From: Dyadobacter pollutisoli
GTDB lineage: Bacteria; Bacteroidota; Bacteroidia; Cytophagales; Spirosomataceae
Length of the DNA stretch: 64,000 nucleotides
Assembly (NCBI RefSeq): GCF_026625565.1
Contig: NZ_CP112998.1
Coordinates: forward strand, 7,104,501-7,168,500
Direction: 5' to 3'
Shown here one piece after another: positions 16,151 to 25,028 of the stretch; positions within the stretch are counted from its first letter, which is position 1; every line of letters begins with the position of its first letter. The notes below the pieces were generated by a model. The model saw only the letters and a list, made by a program, of their open reading frames with translations, was not told the DNA's origin and made no database searches. The position numbers were made by a program, and so were the translations under genes.

Positions 16151-18049
16151 CTATTTGACTTCACGTACATTGGCGTCACCAAACCACTCTTTTGCTCTTT
16201 GAACAATGCGGTCGTCAGGATTATCATAATACACAACTAAATTTTTCTTTGCGCGTGTGCAGCAAACGTAGAATATTTTTTGAGTGCGTGACAATATACC
16301 AGGATATGACTTCTTTTTTGCCGGAGTGAGGCCATTGAATATATCAGGATGGAGGAGGTACTGAAAATTGTATTTATTCCATCCACCATTATCCAGCACT
16401 ATCAAGACGTTCTCAAATTCTTCTCCTTTAATTTTATGTTGCGTAGAAAAGGGAGTCTGGCCCTCTAAATAGGAATATAATTTCCGAAACTCAGAGTAGT
16501 TGACGTTGGCAATTCTCTTATACAGATATTCATTTTTATCGATAAACCTTGCTAGTTTGTCATCTTTTTTACAAATGCCAACTGCGTCAGCTAAATCTAT
16601 AACTTCACCAATCGTCGCAACAGTCCCATTTGCTAGCGCTTCAATATTTTCTTTAAGTTTTATTTTATCAGCTACAGATGTTACCTTAAATTCTGTTCGT
16701 CTCAGAAATTCGTTGCACCTATTTTCTTGATATAATTGAATATTGAGTTCGATTTTAAAGAGGTGTTTGATCAATGCGTCTCGTTTTGAGCCTTTTTTGT
16801 TTTCATCCTGCTCATCATGCTTCTTATCATCAATAAGGGCCTCTTTGTCGACGTATATTTTGCTGAAAGATGCATGCGGATAGTCGCGCGCGGTATTGAA
16901 TAGGCCAATGTTGTCATCAATAAATGTTTGTTGTCCTGCAGTTGGAGTAACCCCTAGTTCATCAATCACTTCGCCGAACGTATATGCCGAAAAATCGGTA
17001 GTTATCTGTTCATCCTTGATATAATCGGTCACGCGCCTTTTAAAATCTAAAATCTTGTCGCCGTCGTAAATTTCCATCAAAGTGGCGAAACCCGCTCTCG
17101 GCGCTATAAGATTATGAGTAAGATTAAGCTCTTTGGTTTGTTTGACATCAGTAAAATCCCACGCAATCGATTTTTTTACGTCATCTAAATTTTGGCCATT
17201 GGAATAAACGAACTTGATATTGCCATCAACGACGACACCAGCCTCCATATTAGGGGCATTCGTGTCGGTAGACGGCCTTTGTTGCAAGCCGTCTGAACGT
17301 AACTTGTTAGCCAAGTCGATTACCGTATTAGGGTTTCGCCTGTTTTGTTCTTTTTTAACTTCTTTAACACTGCCATTTACGATATAGGCATTCAAGTCTC
17401 CGACACTGTCATCATAAATTGACTGCATGGAGTCTCCGAAGAATCCAATAATATTTTGCTTCTTACTAACCTGTAAATGCTCCAGTAGAACTTTAACAAC
17501 GAGTGGGTGGGTGTCCTGGTACTCGTCTAAAAATACGAATTGAAATCTATCTTTAAGGATATCGCAGAGTAGCTTGTTGCTTTTAAACATTTCGTGCGCG
17601 AGCTCGATTACTTCGTCATGCGAGATGTGGCCGTCTTTGACTCTCGTCCATTCTTTGTATTGAATGCCCTCTGGTAGATGATCAAAAAAGTCGGGACCAA
17701 CAGCTCCATCGGGGCTTTTGATCTTGGAATCCTCACTATTTAGCAAAGATACAAGAGCCTTTTTAATGTCTTTTTGGAATGATTTTATGTTGTCCCAGAG
17801 AAAATCGTGAATCGTTGTCACGTTCAGATTTTTATTGTCAATTCGTCGTTCGATCTCCTTAACAGCTGCATTTGTATAAGTCATACAGGCAACTTTGGAA
17901 TATGGATATCTTTCAATGCAAGTTCTAATGACTTGAACTAACGAATATGTTTTACCACTTCCAGCTCCACCGCTGAGGAGAAAGTTTTCGCCTTTATCTA
18001 TATGCTCGAAAATAGAGACAACTTCGGGCTCTAATCCTTCATCAGCCAT
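16151..18049 (-). CDS. UvrD/Rep-type helicase of a Gabija-like (GajB-like) pair
   Basis: Superfamily-1A helicase of 632 aa. It has Walker A SGGAGSGKTYSLV at about 27-36, motif Ia YTNAAVKEIERR, Walker B FVFLDEYQDTHP, motif III GDSMQSIYD, and the C-terminal motifs TQHKIKGEEFENVL and YVCCTRAKKNL. The ATG at 18049 is preferred because AAGGA precedes it; it overlaps the upstream OLD-family gene by 19 nt, showing translational coupling. A UvrD-like helicase coupled to an OLD nuclease is the architecture of class 2 OLD/Gabija phage-defence systems. It is somewhat longer than typical GajB. Function is inferred from architecture. Confidence 0.85.
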   Translation of the reverse strand: MADEGLEPEVVSIFEHIDKGENFLLSGGAGSGKTYSLVQVIRTCIERYPYSKVACMTYTNAAVKEIERRIDNKNLNVTTIHDFLWDNIKSFQKDIKKALVSLLNSEDSKIKSPDGAVGPDFFDHLPEGIQYKEWTRVKDGHISHDEVIELAHEMFKSNKLLCDILKDRFQFVFLDEYQDTHPLVVKVLLEHLQVSKKQNIIGFFGDSMQSIYDDSVGDLNAYIVNGSVKEVKKEQNRRNPNTVIDLANKLRSDGLQQRPSTDTNAPNMEAGVVVDGNIKFVYSNGQNLDDVKKSIAWDFTDVKQTKELNLTHNLIAPRAGFATLMEIYDGDKILDFKRRVTDYIKDEQITTDFSAYTFGEVIDELGVTPTAGQQTFIDDNIGLFNTARDYPHASFSKIYVDKEALIDDKKHDEQDENKKGSKRDALIKHLFKIELNIQLYQENRCNEFLRRTEFKVTSVADKIKLKENIEALANGTVATIGEVIDLADAVGICKKDDKLARFIDKNEYLYKRIANVNYSEFRKLYSYLEGQTPFSTQHKIKGEEFENVLIVLDNGGWNKYNFQYLLHPDIFNGLTPAKKKSYPGILSRTQKIFYVCCTRAKKNLVVYYDNPDDRIVQRAKEWFGDANVREVK

Positions 18050-20247
18050 ATTAATCCTTCTTTTAAGTAAGCCGGAGTTTGCCAATTGGAAAACTCTTTG
18101 TTTTCGGCGTCAGTTTTGCTATTTAGTAGAATCTCCATTGCGAGCGTTGGTTTGCTACCAACTGCGTCGTCTGCAAAATCATAAACGTCAATATCCCCAG
18201 CTAAGAATTTAGTAAGATGTTTTTCCGTCAAACTATTGAACTCGTAGGCTGGAGTAACAAGCAAGCTTTTATTCAAGTGAAAGAAGGCATCTTCAAAGCT
18301 TCTTCCATGATAGGCTTGCCCGTCATCATTTGTCTCAGCTGTTTGATAAACGATCAGCATTCTGCCTTTTCGATTGGATGCCCAACTCCCTTTTTTTGCG
18401 TTTTTTCTTAATATTTTCCAATCAAGTTTTAGTGATACATAATGAGCGGATTCGGATTTTCCATTGTGGAAGAACTTCAAAGAAGCATTCGTTATGCTCG
18501 TTGCATCCACCATTCGGCATTTCTTTATTGCAACAACGTCTTTGCCATCTTTGTCTTTCGACGTGAATTCTTTTGCTCCGTCAATGTCTGTTATAACTAA
18601 TGATTTGATATCGATGAAATTTATGAATTTCTCGAAAATGTGGGAGTATGCTCCTACTTCGACAACAGATATATTTTGTGACATCAATGGTGTCGCTGGA
18701 TACTCTTGATCGATTTTTTTCATCATAGCGGGTAAGAGTATTCTTTCAGTGTCACCTTCGATGAAAATTGCTTTATCTGCAAAAAATAATTCGGCCCTAT
18801 TTAATGTCAGATATTGTTTTAAGAATTTGTAGTATTTGTCTTCACCTGCGGCAACATAGTCTTTTTCTAAATCTTTCAGGTTTTTTGCAATGACTTGATT
18901 TTTATCTTTTCTAGTAAAGTATTTGATGTCATCAAAATTGCTTTCGGCCGTTATGTGTGAAGAATGTGTGGTAATTATGGTTTGCAGGTTGAATACAATG
19001 TCTCCAGGTTTTAGGCCTTTACTTGCGGCTTGCAATATATTTTTGATGTTTTTGATAAAAACATATTGCATTTGTGGATGAGTATGGGCTTCTGGTTCTT
19101 CGATAAAGAGAAGATTGATATCTGCTGGCTTTTCATTCTCTCTATCTTCCCTCCGAAAATCGGCCAGCAGAACTTCAATTTCGAAAATCATCCCTATTAA
19201 ATTCATATAGCCAAGGCCGTTGTAATGCTCTGGCAATGAGTGTTCATTATTGTGATCATACATGACAGTTGTATTGCCCTTCAACAATTCTCGGTGCTGC
19301 AATGTTGATATGATCTTGATCACGGAATCGCCTTGCGCTACCCCGCCAAAAGTGCCGACTTTTTCAACTATATTCTTAAACAGATTTTCGTAGACGGCAT
19401 CCAGTTGACTATCGGTGTCGGTAAGAGTTTCTTTAAACTGTTGGATGGCTACTGAGTCGTTGCTGTTTGTTTCTTTTTTTTCGTAATATTTTGAGGAGAG
19501 GAATGAGAGTGTTTTGTCTTTGTCATTATTGGAGACATCACGCCTTGCTTCGATTATATTCAGATTGATGATCTTATCGACTTGAATTCCTTCACTTATA
19601 AGATCTATGAAGTTACTATCATCTTCGATCCCTTTGGCTAGATCAAACAGTACTGACTTCTTCCTTAGTTTGAAGTACGTCTGATGATTGTTTTTTAGAA
19701 AATCATGGAAGATGAGTTGTTTTTTCTGATCCCTTAGTATTTGACGCGCGGCAAGCTCCTCCGGGGTGATGATTCCGGCATCACTGTATCGTTCCTCTAT
19801 TTTTGCAGTTTTAAGTATTTTAAATTCGTTATAGGCAGTTTTGAATTTTTGATAGTCTTCATCCGACATACTGTACTCAAAAGCCAATACTGTGGACGTG
19901 TTTAGCGGATCAAGATCCATCAATATTTTGCTGAGATTAGACAGATCGTCGGTTGCATCGTAGCTGATAAATAATTTTAGAGACAATCCAAGGAAATTAT
20001 CACCGAAGTCCTGATTTTCTTCGATCTTTTGTTTTAAGTGTTTTTGAAAATCTATATTGAAGTCGTCGCACGTGAATGATGATCGGGAGCTTGACCTTTT
20101 ATCATTAATAAACTTATTGAGAATAGAAAGTAGGGAAGTTTTTCCGCAGTTATTCTTGCCTATTACTAAGGAAAGATCCTCTTCAAGATCCAGTTCGAAC
20201 TTTTTAAGAAGCCGATAGTTCTGTACTTTAATTTTTGAAATCTTCAT
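18031..20247 (-). CDS. OLD-family ATP-dependent endonuclease (GajA-like)
   Basis: 738-aa protein with an ABC-type ATPase domain fused to a TOPRIM nuclease. Walker A GKNNCGKTSLL is at residues 30-40 and Walker B LLFIEEPEAHTHPQ at about 378-391. An H-loop-like TTHSSHI follows. The TOPRIM motifs are IFIEGDTERILL (about 494) and the acidic VITDIDGAKEF (about 550). In Gabija, GajA cuts DNA and is regulated by nucleotides, while GajB senses DNA ends; that knowledge is transferred here. The middle of the ATPase domain carries a long insertion, making it larger than the best-studied GajA. The ATG at 20247 begins right after a 187-bp intergenic gap, so it is the first gene of the pair. Confidence 0.87.
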   Translation of the reverse strand: MKISKIKVQNYRLLKKFELDLEEDLSLVIGKNNCGKTSLLSILNKFINDKRSSSRSSFTCDDFNIDFQKHLKQKIEENQDFGDNFLGLSLKLFISYDATDDLSNLSKILMDLDPLNTSTVLAFEYSMSDEDYQKFKTAYNEFKILKTAKIEERYSDAGIITPEELAARQILRDQKKQLIFHDFLKNNHQTYFKLRKKSVLFDLAKGIEDDSNFIDLISEGIQVDKIINLNIIEARRDVSNNDKDKTLSFLSSKYYEKKETNSNDSVAIQQFKETLTDTDSQLDAVYENLFKNIVEKVGTFGGVAQGDSVIKIISTLQHRELLKGNTTVMYDHNNEHSLPEHYNGLGYMNLIGMIFEIEVLLADFRREDRENEKPADINLLFIEEPEAHTHPQMQYVFIKNIKNILQAASKGLKPGDIVFNLQTIITTHSSHITAESNFDDIKYFTRKDKNQVIAKNLKDLEKDYVAAGEDKYYKFLKQYLTLNRAELFFADKAIFIEGDTERILLPAMMKKIDQEYPATPLMSQNISVVEVGAYSHIFEKFINFIDIKSLVITDIDGAKEFTSKDKDGKDVVAIKKCRMVDATSITNASLKFFHNGKSESAHYVSLKLDWKILRKNAKKGSWASNRKGRMLIVYQTAETNDDGQAYHGRSFEDAFFHLNKSLLVTPAYEFNSLTEKHLTKFLAGDIDVYDFADDAVGSKPTLAMEILLNSKTDAENKEFSNWQTPAYLKEGLIWLMKD

Positions 20248-20434
20248 TGCATGCCTAAAAGAGAGGGTAGTTTGTTAGATAAGTCTCAGCCATCGCATCG
20301 AAGTAGGGCAGATTCACTAAGTAAAGGGATTATAACCGAAACTTTCCTTGTGTCGCATAAGAAAATTATCCAACGGTAATTGTTGACATTACTGTCTTGG
20401 CTATTGAAGGGTAGCGGAATAATCATACGCATGC

Positions 20435-21631
20435 CTAAGTAGCAAATTGGTCATTTTGCATAGTTTTGAGGTAATCGGCATATTCCTGCATCATTGCTTT
20501 ACGCTGTGGAAGAAACTTGGCGCGGTCATAGGCACGGTCAACACTGCTCTTCGGTGCATGAGCGAGCTGTCTGTCAGCAACTTCATGCGAATATCCAAGC
20601 TTCTCTTTCACAACTCCGAGAAACAATGACCGGAAACCATGGCCAGTCATCTTGTTTCTGTATCCCATTCGTTTCAGAGCAACCAAGATTGTTCCTTTGC
20701 TCATTGCTTTTCTTGGACGAGGTACACTCGGAAACATCAGTTCTCTATGGCCAGTGATTTCGTGAAGCTCTCTTAGAAGGTCAACTGTCTGTGTCGCAAG
20801 AGGGACCAAATGCGGTTTTTTCATTTTCATACGCTCGGCAGGCACAGTCCACATTGCTTTTTCAAAATCAATCTCTGACCAACGGGCTTCAATCAATTCA
20901 GACGTACGAAGTGCAGTAAGCAACATGAGCCAGATTGCAATGTATGTTTGTCGGTATAGTTGTGCCTTACATTTAGTAATCGCATCCAAGAGCTCTGGTA
21001 GTTCGTCAATATCTATTGATGCAAAGTTTTTCTTCTTGTACTTCGTCAGAGCGAATTCTAATCCGTAAGTATAATCGGTTTCAACCCGGCCAGTTGCGAT
21101 TGCGTATTTGAATATGTGGCTGATCATGTTTTTTACGCGCCTCGCCATTTCTGGGGCTGTGGGCTCGATTTTCCGGATACAAGCCAGAATTATTGGTGGT
21201 TTGAGTTGCGTGATCGGAAAGCGACCGATGGAGGGCAGGGCATATTTATCTAGTCTATATTGGACTGTCTGCGCATAGCGCGGGTTCCAGGCAGGGACGT
21301 TTTTCGAATGCCATTCTTTTGCAATGAGTTCGAAGGTCGACGCATTGTCCAGGGACCTGATGAGTTTTTCCTGAATTCTTGAAACCACAGGGTCGATCCC
21401 GTTCTTTATTTGCTCTCGAATTTTATCCTTGTGTGTTCGAGCGTCTTGAAGACTGACGGCAGGATAATGGCCGAGGCTTAATCTTGTTTCCTTGCCATTG
21501 AACCGATATTTCAGTCTCCAAAGTTTGGAACCGGAAGTCGATACTTCTAAATACAGGCCTTGCTGATCGTAAAGTCTATAGCGCTTTTCTGTTGGTTTTG
21601 AGGCGCGGCATTGAGCGTCACATAGAGGCAT
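20435..21631 (-). CDS. P4-type tyrosine integrase (second integrase, inside the island)
   Basis: 398-aa recombinase with the N-terminal arm-binding DUF4102 domain (LYDQQGLYLEV...KYRFNGKETRLSLGHYPAVSL). The C-terminal catalytic domain has R in TALRTSELIEARW, HxxR in TGHGFRS, H in RQLAHAPKSS and Y in AYDRAKF. P4-type integrases usually target tRNA 3' ends. The gene is not at the border of the present island but between the Gabija-like and PD-(D/E)XK genes, suggesting a once-independent inner island. The start is the ATG at 21631, next to a noncoding region with TTGACCCC repeats. Confidence 0.9.
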   Translation of the reverse strand: MPLCDAQCRASKPTEKRYRLYDQQGLYLEVSTSGSKLWRLKYRFNGKETRLSLGHYPAVSLQDARTHKDKIREQIKNGIDPVVSRIQEKLIRSLDNASTFELIAKEWHSKNVPAWNPRYAQTVQYRLDKYALPSIGRFPITQLKPPIILACIRKIEPTAPEMARRVKNMISHIFKYAIATGRVETDYTYGLEFALTKYKKKNFASIDIDELPELLDAITKCKAQLYRQTYIAIWLMLLTALRTSELIEARWSEIDFEKAMWTVPAERMKMKKPHLVPLATQTVDLLRELHEITGHRELMFPSVPRPRKAMSKGTILVALKRMGYRNKMTGHGFRSLFLGVVKEKLGYSHEVADRQLAHAPKSSVDRAYDRAKFLPQRKAMMQEYADYLKTMQNDQFAT

Positions 21632-22108
21632 GTGGTACGTCCTTTCTTCTTTTGTTTTCAGATGGTTGACTAAGATTTAGGGGCATGACATTATGGAAAT
21701 CATGAATTTGACCCCATTTTGACCCCGGTATCGCGTTAATGCGGATAGATGTCTGTGAAACTCGGATGAAAAGAACGTACGCCAAAAGCTTGGAAAAACG
21801 GAATTTTTCCAACTTTGATAAGAACAATTTATCTAGGATAAAAAGACAATGGCTCCTCGAGCAGGTGATCACTATTATTTCCTTAGTCCCTTGATTTAAA
21901 ACATTTTCTCATCAGCCGATTTTTTTTGTGCCCCCAAAGTGACCCTCAAAACCGATCAATGCCCGTTTAACTCCGTTTAGATTCTAACACGTTAAATCTG
22001 GATTTCAATGGCTAAAAAATTCGCCGAATCTGCTTTCATTAAAGACGGAGAAATGTAGGCTTAGTTTATCCAATCCTCCAACCAAGCACTTAAAGTTAGT
22101 GACATGTT
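21632..22108. other. 477-bp noncoding region upstream of the P4-type integrase
   Basis: No convincing gene. Contains TTGACCCC twice, 11 bp apart (21708-21715 and 21719-21726), plus a related GTGACCCTC near 21950. These could be integrase arm-type sites. It should also hold the promoters of the divergent integrase and PD-(D/E)XK genes. Confidence 0.4.
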
Positions 22109-22678
22109 ATGAAACAAGAAGAAGTTATCGAAATTGTCCATGAAGGCCTGAAAATCTTAGAAAAAGAGGACGATTGGCTATTGAAAAACGATCTCAGTGA
22201 GAGGTCAATCGCGCATCGCTTAGCTTGTCACCTTCAACACCTCTTTGACGGCTATTGTGTGGATTGTGAATATAATGGCGCGATGAGAGGAGAGGTTTAT
22301 GCAAGAAAGAAAGTCCAAATGGTCAAGGAGCAACTCTTAGCAGCTGAACTTAAACTTCGAGAAATCGAAAAAGATTTTTTAGCCGATCAACTTATCGAAA
22401 GATCCGCATACCCGGATATCATTGTTCACAAGCGTGGTCATAACGATGATAATTTATGCATCATTGAAATCAAGAAAACAACGAGCCTTGTAGGGATGGA
22501 ATACGATGAGATCAAACTTCGTTCGTACACACGACATGAACTTGACGATGCACTGTGTTATCAGGTTGGCATTTTTATCGAGATAAAAACGGGTGGGGAT
22601 GAGCGAGGGTATTCTCTTATGTTTTGTCAAAATGGAGGACGATTAACCCGGGAAGGCAACGATCATGAGCACAATTAG
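22109..22678 (+). CDS. PD-(D/E)XK nuclease-like protein
   Basis: 189-aa protein of unknown physiological role. Residues 102-122 read PDIIVHKRG...CIIEIKK, a typical PD-(x)-ExK nuclease core with D103, E120 and K122. An upstream helix has an acidic residue (SERSIAHRLACHLQ) and is followed by DCEYN. I recall similar small proteins as orphan restriction-endonuclease-like genes, but I cannot name a family. The gene overlaps the next one by 14 nt, so the two are co-translated. It lies between the second integrase and the arsenic operon, where defence genes are common. DNA cleavage is inferred, not shown. Confidence 0.72.
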   Translation: MKQEEVIEIVHEGLKILEKEDDWLLKNDLSERSIAHRLACHLQHLFDGYCVDCEYNGAMRGEVYARKKVQMVKEQLLAAELKLREIEKDFLADQLIERSAYPDIIVHKRGHNDDNLCIIEIKKTTSLVGMEYDEIKLRSYTRHELDDALCYQVGIFIEIKTGGDERGYSLMFCQNGGRLTREGNDHEHN

Positions 22679-23969
22679 GAAGCGCCTTCCGCCGAAATTT
22701 CAGAAGACGATTGAACAATTCGAACAGATGGAATTGTTGCTATCCTCGCCAATTGGTAAGATTGCGTTTTCGCGACAGCAGAGAGATGAGCTGAAAGCAA
22801 TGAAGGCAGCAGCTGATGATATTGTTACGATACTGACGCGTTTTGACAACGTTTTCCAGCCTTTGGGATGGATCGCATCCGAGTCAACCAACCTTGAAAC
22901 CGCCCGTATGGCGTTACAGCTGGTGGATGAGCATAAAATGGACGAAGCGGAACAAATGCTATGCACGGATTTTGAAGGGGATAATTTGGATTTTTTATCC
23001 ATGCGATTGCGAGGTTCAGATTATTTTTTCAAACGAGAAAATATACTCAACGAGGCTTTTGCACTGACAAAAGAGAAACGATATCTCGCGGCAATCCCGT
23101 TAATTCTCCTTGTTGCAGACGGTGTCGGTCAGGATATTTTTGGTTTGAGTATCTTTCGAGACGGATTGGATCTTAGTGAGATGAACGCCATTGCTGGACA
23201 TTCCGAAGGATTGCAGTCGCTAACGGCGACTTTCGCAAGAAGACGTCAAGCGTTCAATAATAAAGAAATTACAATTCCATTCAGAAATGGAATATTGCAT
23301 GGTCGCGATAATAACTACGGCAACAGGCTGGTTGTATCAAAAGCATGGTCATACTTATCATGTGTCAGGGATATTGTCAGGGCGAGAGAAGATAGACTCA
23401 ATGCCAAGCCCGAACCTGAGTTATCATGGGAAGAAACGATTGCGATGCGCGAGGAAACACGCATCCAAGAAAAAATGCTTAATGAATGGTCACCCAGGCC
23501 CAAAGACCATTTGTCTGGCTGGACGTTGTCTACTGATTCCTTAGAAGAAATAAGCAGCTTATCTCCTGAGGCGACGTTAAAAGTCTTTTTGAAAGCTTGG
23601 CATAAAGGTAATTATGGTGAAATGGGAAAGCAAAGTCTGTATTACGTTGAGCGAACCGTTCCTAAGCGTGCTGGAGAAATTCGTGAATGCATGGAAGGCA
23701 TTGTTCTTCACGATGCCGAAATCACTGAAATCGATGATGAAGCATCTTATGAAACTAATATTATGTGCCGTCTTACACTAAATGTCCTGGGACATGATCT
23801 TACAGATTTATTCGTTTTTCGCGTCCAATATGTAGACAAGGAAAACCTGCCCGTCGTTCGCGGGCACAAATTCGGAGGATGGCAAGTTGTGCTAAACTAT
23901 ATTGGGCATGCCTACGACTTGAAGAACAAAGTCCGGGACAGTAGCGAAAATGATAGTCTAGGTGAGTAG
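22665..23969 (+). CDS. HEPN-motif protein with NTF2-like C-terminal region, function unknown
   Basis: 434-aa protein with no family I can name. The central segment ends in RNGILHG at residues 207-213, an R-x4-H motif like the catalytic signature of HEPN ribonucleases. A helical segment (RYLAAIPLILLVADGVG) precedes it and another helix (SKAWSYLSCVRDIV) follows, as in HEPN folds. Residues about 300-425 resemble an NTF2-like/SnoaL-type domain (LKVFLKAWHKGNYGEM...GGWQVVL). It overlaps the PD-(D/E)XK gene by 14 nt. A nuclease-like protein coupled to a HEPN protein suggests an abortive-infection or toxin system, but that is inference. Confidence 0.68.
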   Translation: MSTIRKRLPPKFQKTIEQFEQMELLLSSPIGKIAFSRQQRDELKAMKAAADDIVTILTRFDNVFQPLGWIASESTNLETARMALQLVDEHKMDEAEQMLCTDFEGDNLDFLSMRLRGSDYFFKRENILNEAFALTKEKRYLAAIPLILLVADGVGQDIFGLSIFRDGLDLSEMNAIAGHSEGLQSLTATFARRRQAFNNKEITIPFRNGILHGRDNNYGNRLVVSKAWSYLSCVRDIVRAREDRLNAKPEPELSWEETIAMREETRIQEKMLNEWSPRPKDHLSGWTLSTDSLEEISSLSPEATLKVFLKAWHKGNYGEMGKQSLYYVERTVPKRAGEIRECMEGIVLHDAEITEIDDEASYETNIMCRLTLNVLGHDLTDLFVFRVQYVDKENLPVVRGHKFGGWQVVLNYIGHAYDLKNKVRDSSENDSLGE

Positions 23970-24014
23970 TAGAAGCGCTTTTCGGAATTAATTAAAGTAT
24001 CAAAAAAATTATTC

Positions 24015-24053
24015 ATCGTAATATTGCAATTGATAATTCTCGTGCTATATTTG
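24015..24053 (+). promoter_or_regulatory. arsR promoter with predicted ArsR operator
   Basis: Imperfect palindrome ATCGTAATATTGCAATTGAT at 24015-24034. It overlaps a Bacteroidota-type promoter: TTG at 24024 and TATATTTG at 24046-24053, 19-nt spacing. The half-site TCGTAATATT recurs at 24410-24419, upstream of the next gene, fitting autoregulation by ArsR. Confidence 0.65.
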
Positions 24054-24057
24054 CATT

Positions 24058-24390
24058 ATGGGACTTACAAAAACCGAGATATTCACCGACCAGCAGAACC
24101 GTATCGCGGATCTGGCCAAGGCTTTTGCACATCCGGCGCGAGTAGCAATACTCCAGTTGCTGGTGGCGCGGAAAGCTTGCGTGTGCGGTGACTTGGTTGA
24201 TGAGCTGGAACTGGCCCAGGCGACTGTTTCGCAGCACCTGAAAGAATTGAAGCGCATCGGTATCATTCATGGTGAGATCAATCCGCCCCGCGTTTGTTAC
24301 TGTATTAATCCAATCGTCTGGGAAGAAGCGAGGAAAGCCTTTGGTATTTTGCTGGATAGCTTTGAAACGTCCCCAGCATGCTGTAACTAA
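24058..24390 (+). CDS. arsR: ArsR-family arsenic-responsive repressor
   Basis: 110-aa winged-helix metalloregulator. The HTH is ATVSQHLKELKRIGIIHG. The segment LVARKACVCGDLVDEL has the two neighbouring cysteines (CVC) that in ArsR proteins bind As(III) in the alpha-3 helix. The C-terminus also has two cysteines (ACCN). It is expected to repress the downstream arsenic genes and release DNA when As(III) binds. The start is the ATG at 24058, directly behind a TATATTTG promoter element. The following 50 bp contain a second predicted operator before the DUF6428 gene. Confidence 0.92.
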   Translation: MGLTKTEIFTDQQNRIADLAKAFAHPARVAILQLLVARKACVCGDLVDELELAQATVSQHLKELKRIGIIHGEINPPRVCYCINPIVWEEARKAFGILLDSFETSPACCN

Positions 24391-24406
24391 AAAAATTTGA
24401 GCTAAT

Positions 24407-24424
24407 CAATCGTAATATTACATT
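24407..24424 (+). promoter_or_regulatory. Second predicted ArsR operator
   Basis: CAATCGTAATATTACATT shares TCGTAATATT with the arsR operator at 24015-24034. It lies 16 bp upstream of the DUF6428 start. Confidence 0.5.
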
Positions 24425-24439
24425 TAAACTATAGGAGTC

Positions 24440-25003
24440 ATGATGAACCAATTAAATCCAATGACCTGGGGTGAATTTAAAAACACCCTGGAACAGAACC
24501 CCGATCTACATTTGCAATTCCAATATGAGGAGGGCAAATATGTGGACAGCTCTTATCACATTACTGAAATCAAACAGGCACCGATTGTTTCGGTTGATTG
24601 CGGCGGGCAAATGAATAGCTGGACAGAAGTGATTGTACAATTGTGGGAACCGTCGGTAAAAGAAGCGGATCGCTCAATGAAAGTTGGCAAAGCCCTTAAA
24701 ATCGTCAATCTCGTAGAAAAATCTTTGCCTTTGAACCCAAATGCGATTGTTAAAATCGAATTCGGAAACTCGAAGTTTGATACGCGGCAGATGTATCCAG
24801 GTGAGTTCGTCTCAGGAGATGAAGCATTCACGGTTAATCTGGTGCCAGACTTCACCCAATGCAAAGCGCTAACACGTGATCAAAGCTGTGGCACAAATTC
24901 GGGAAGTGCTGCGTGCTGTGGCCCGGCCGTTCTGGAGAAGCCGCAACTAGTTGAAGTAGGCGAGGAGGCTTCCGCCTGCACGCCGGGAAGTGGATGCTGT
25001 TAG
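24440..25003 (+). CDS. DUF6428-family protein of the arsenic operon
   Basis: 187-aa cytoplasmic protein of unknown biochemical role. I recognise it as the DUF6428 type often found between arsR and arsC in Bacteroidota. The body is beta-rich (LQFQYEEGKYVDSSYHITEIK). The tail is cysteine-rich (DQSCG, AACCG, a final GSGCC), which could bind As(III) or another soft metal; that is inference. Two ATGs stand in tandem at 24440 and 24443, after AGGAG. It is the first gene after arsR and precedes the acetyltransferase by 25 bp. Confidence 0.8.
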   Translation: MMNQLNPMTWGEFKNTLEQNPDLHLQFQYEEGKYVDSSYHITEIKQAPIVSVDCGGQMNSWTEVIVQLWEPSVKEADRSMKVGKALKIVNLVEKSLPLNPNAIVKIEFGNSKFDTRQMYPGEFVSGDEAFTVNLVPDFTQCKALTRDQSCGTNSGSAACCGPAVLEKPQLVEVGEEASACTPGSGCC

Positions 25004-25028
25004 TCTTTGTAACCTGTGCAGTTTACCA

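Noticed and set aside
20249..20438. GCATGCCTAA repeated at 20249 and 20429 on either side of the gap after the OLD gene
   Set aside because: Only ten bases; likely chance or codon-edge similarity, and no associated structure was found.
24990..25028. Upstream ATG for the acetyltransferase gene (24990)
   Set aside because: It overlaps the coding end of the DUF6428 gene and adds residues (MDAVSLCNLCSLP) not typical of the GNAT family; 25029 fits better.
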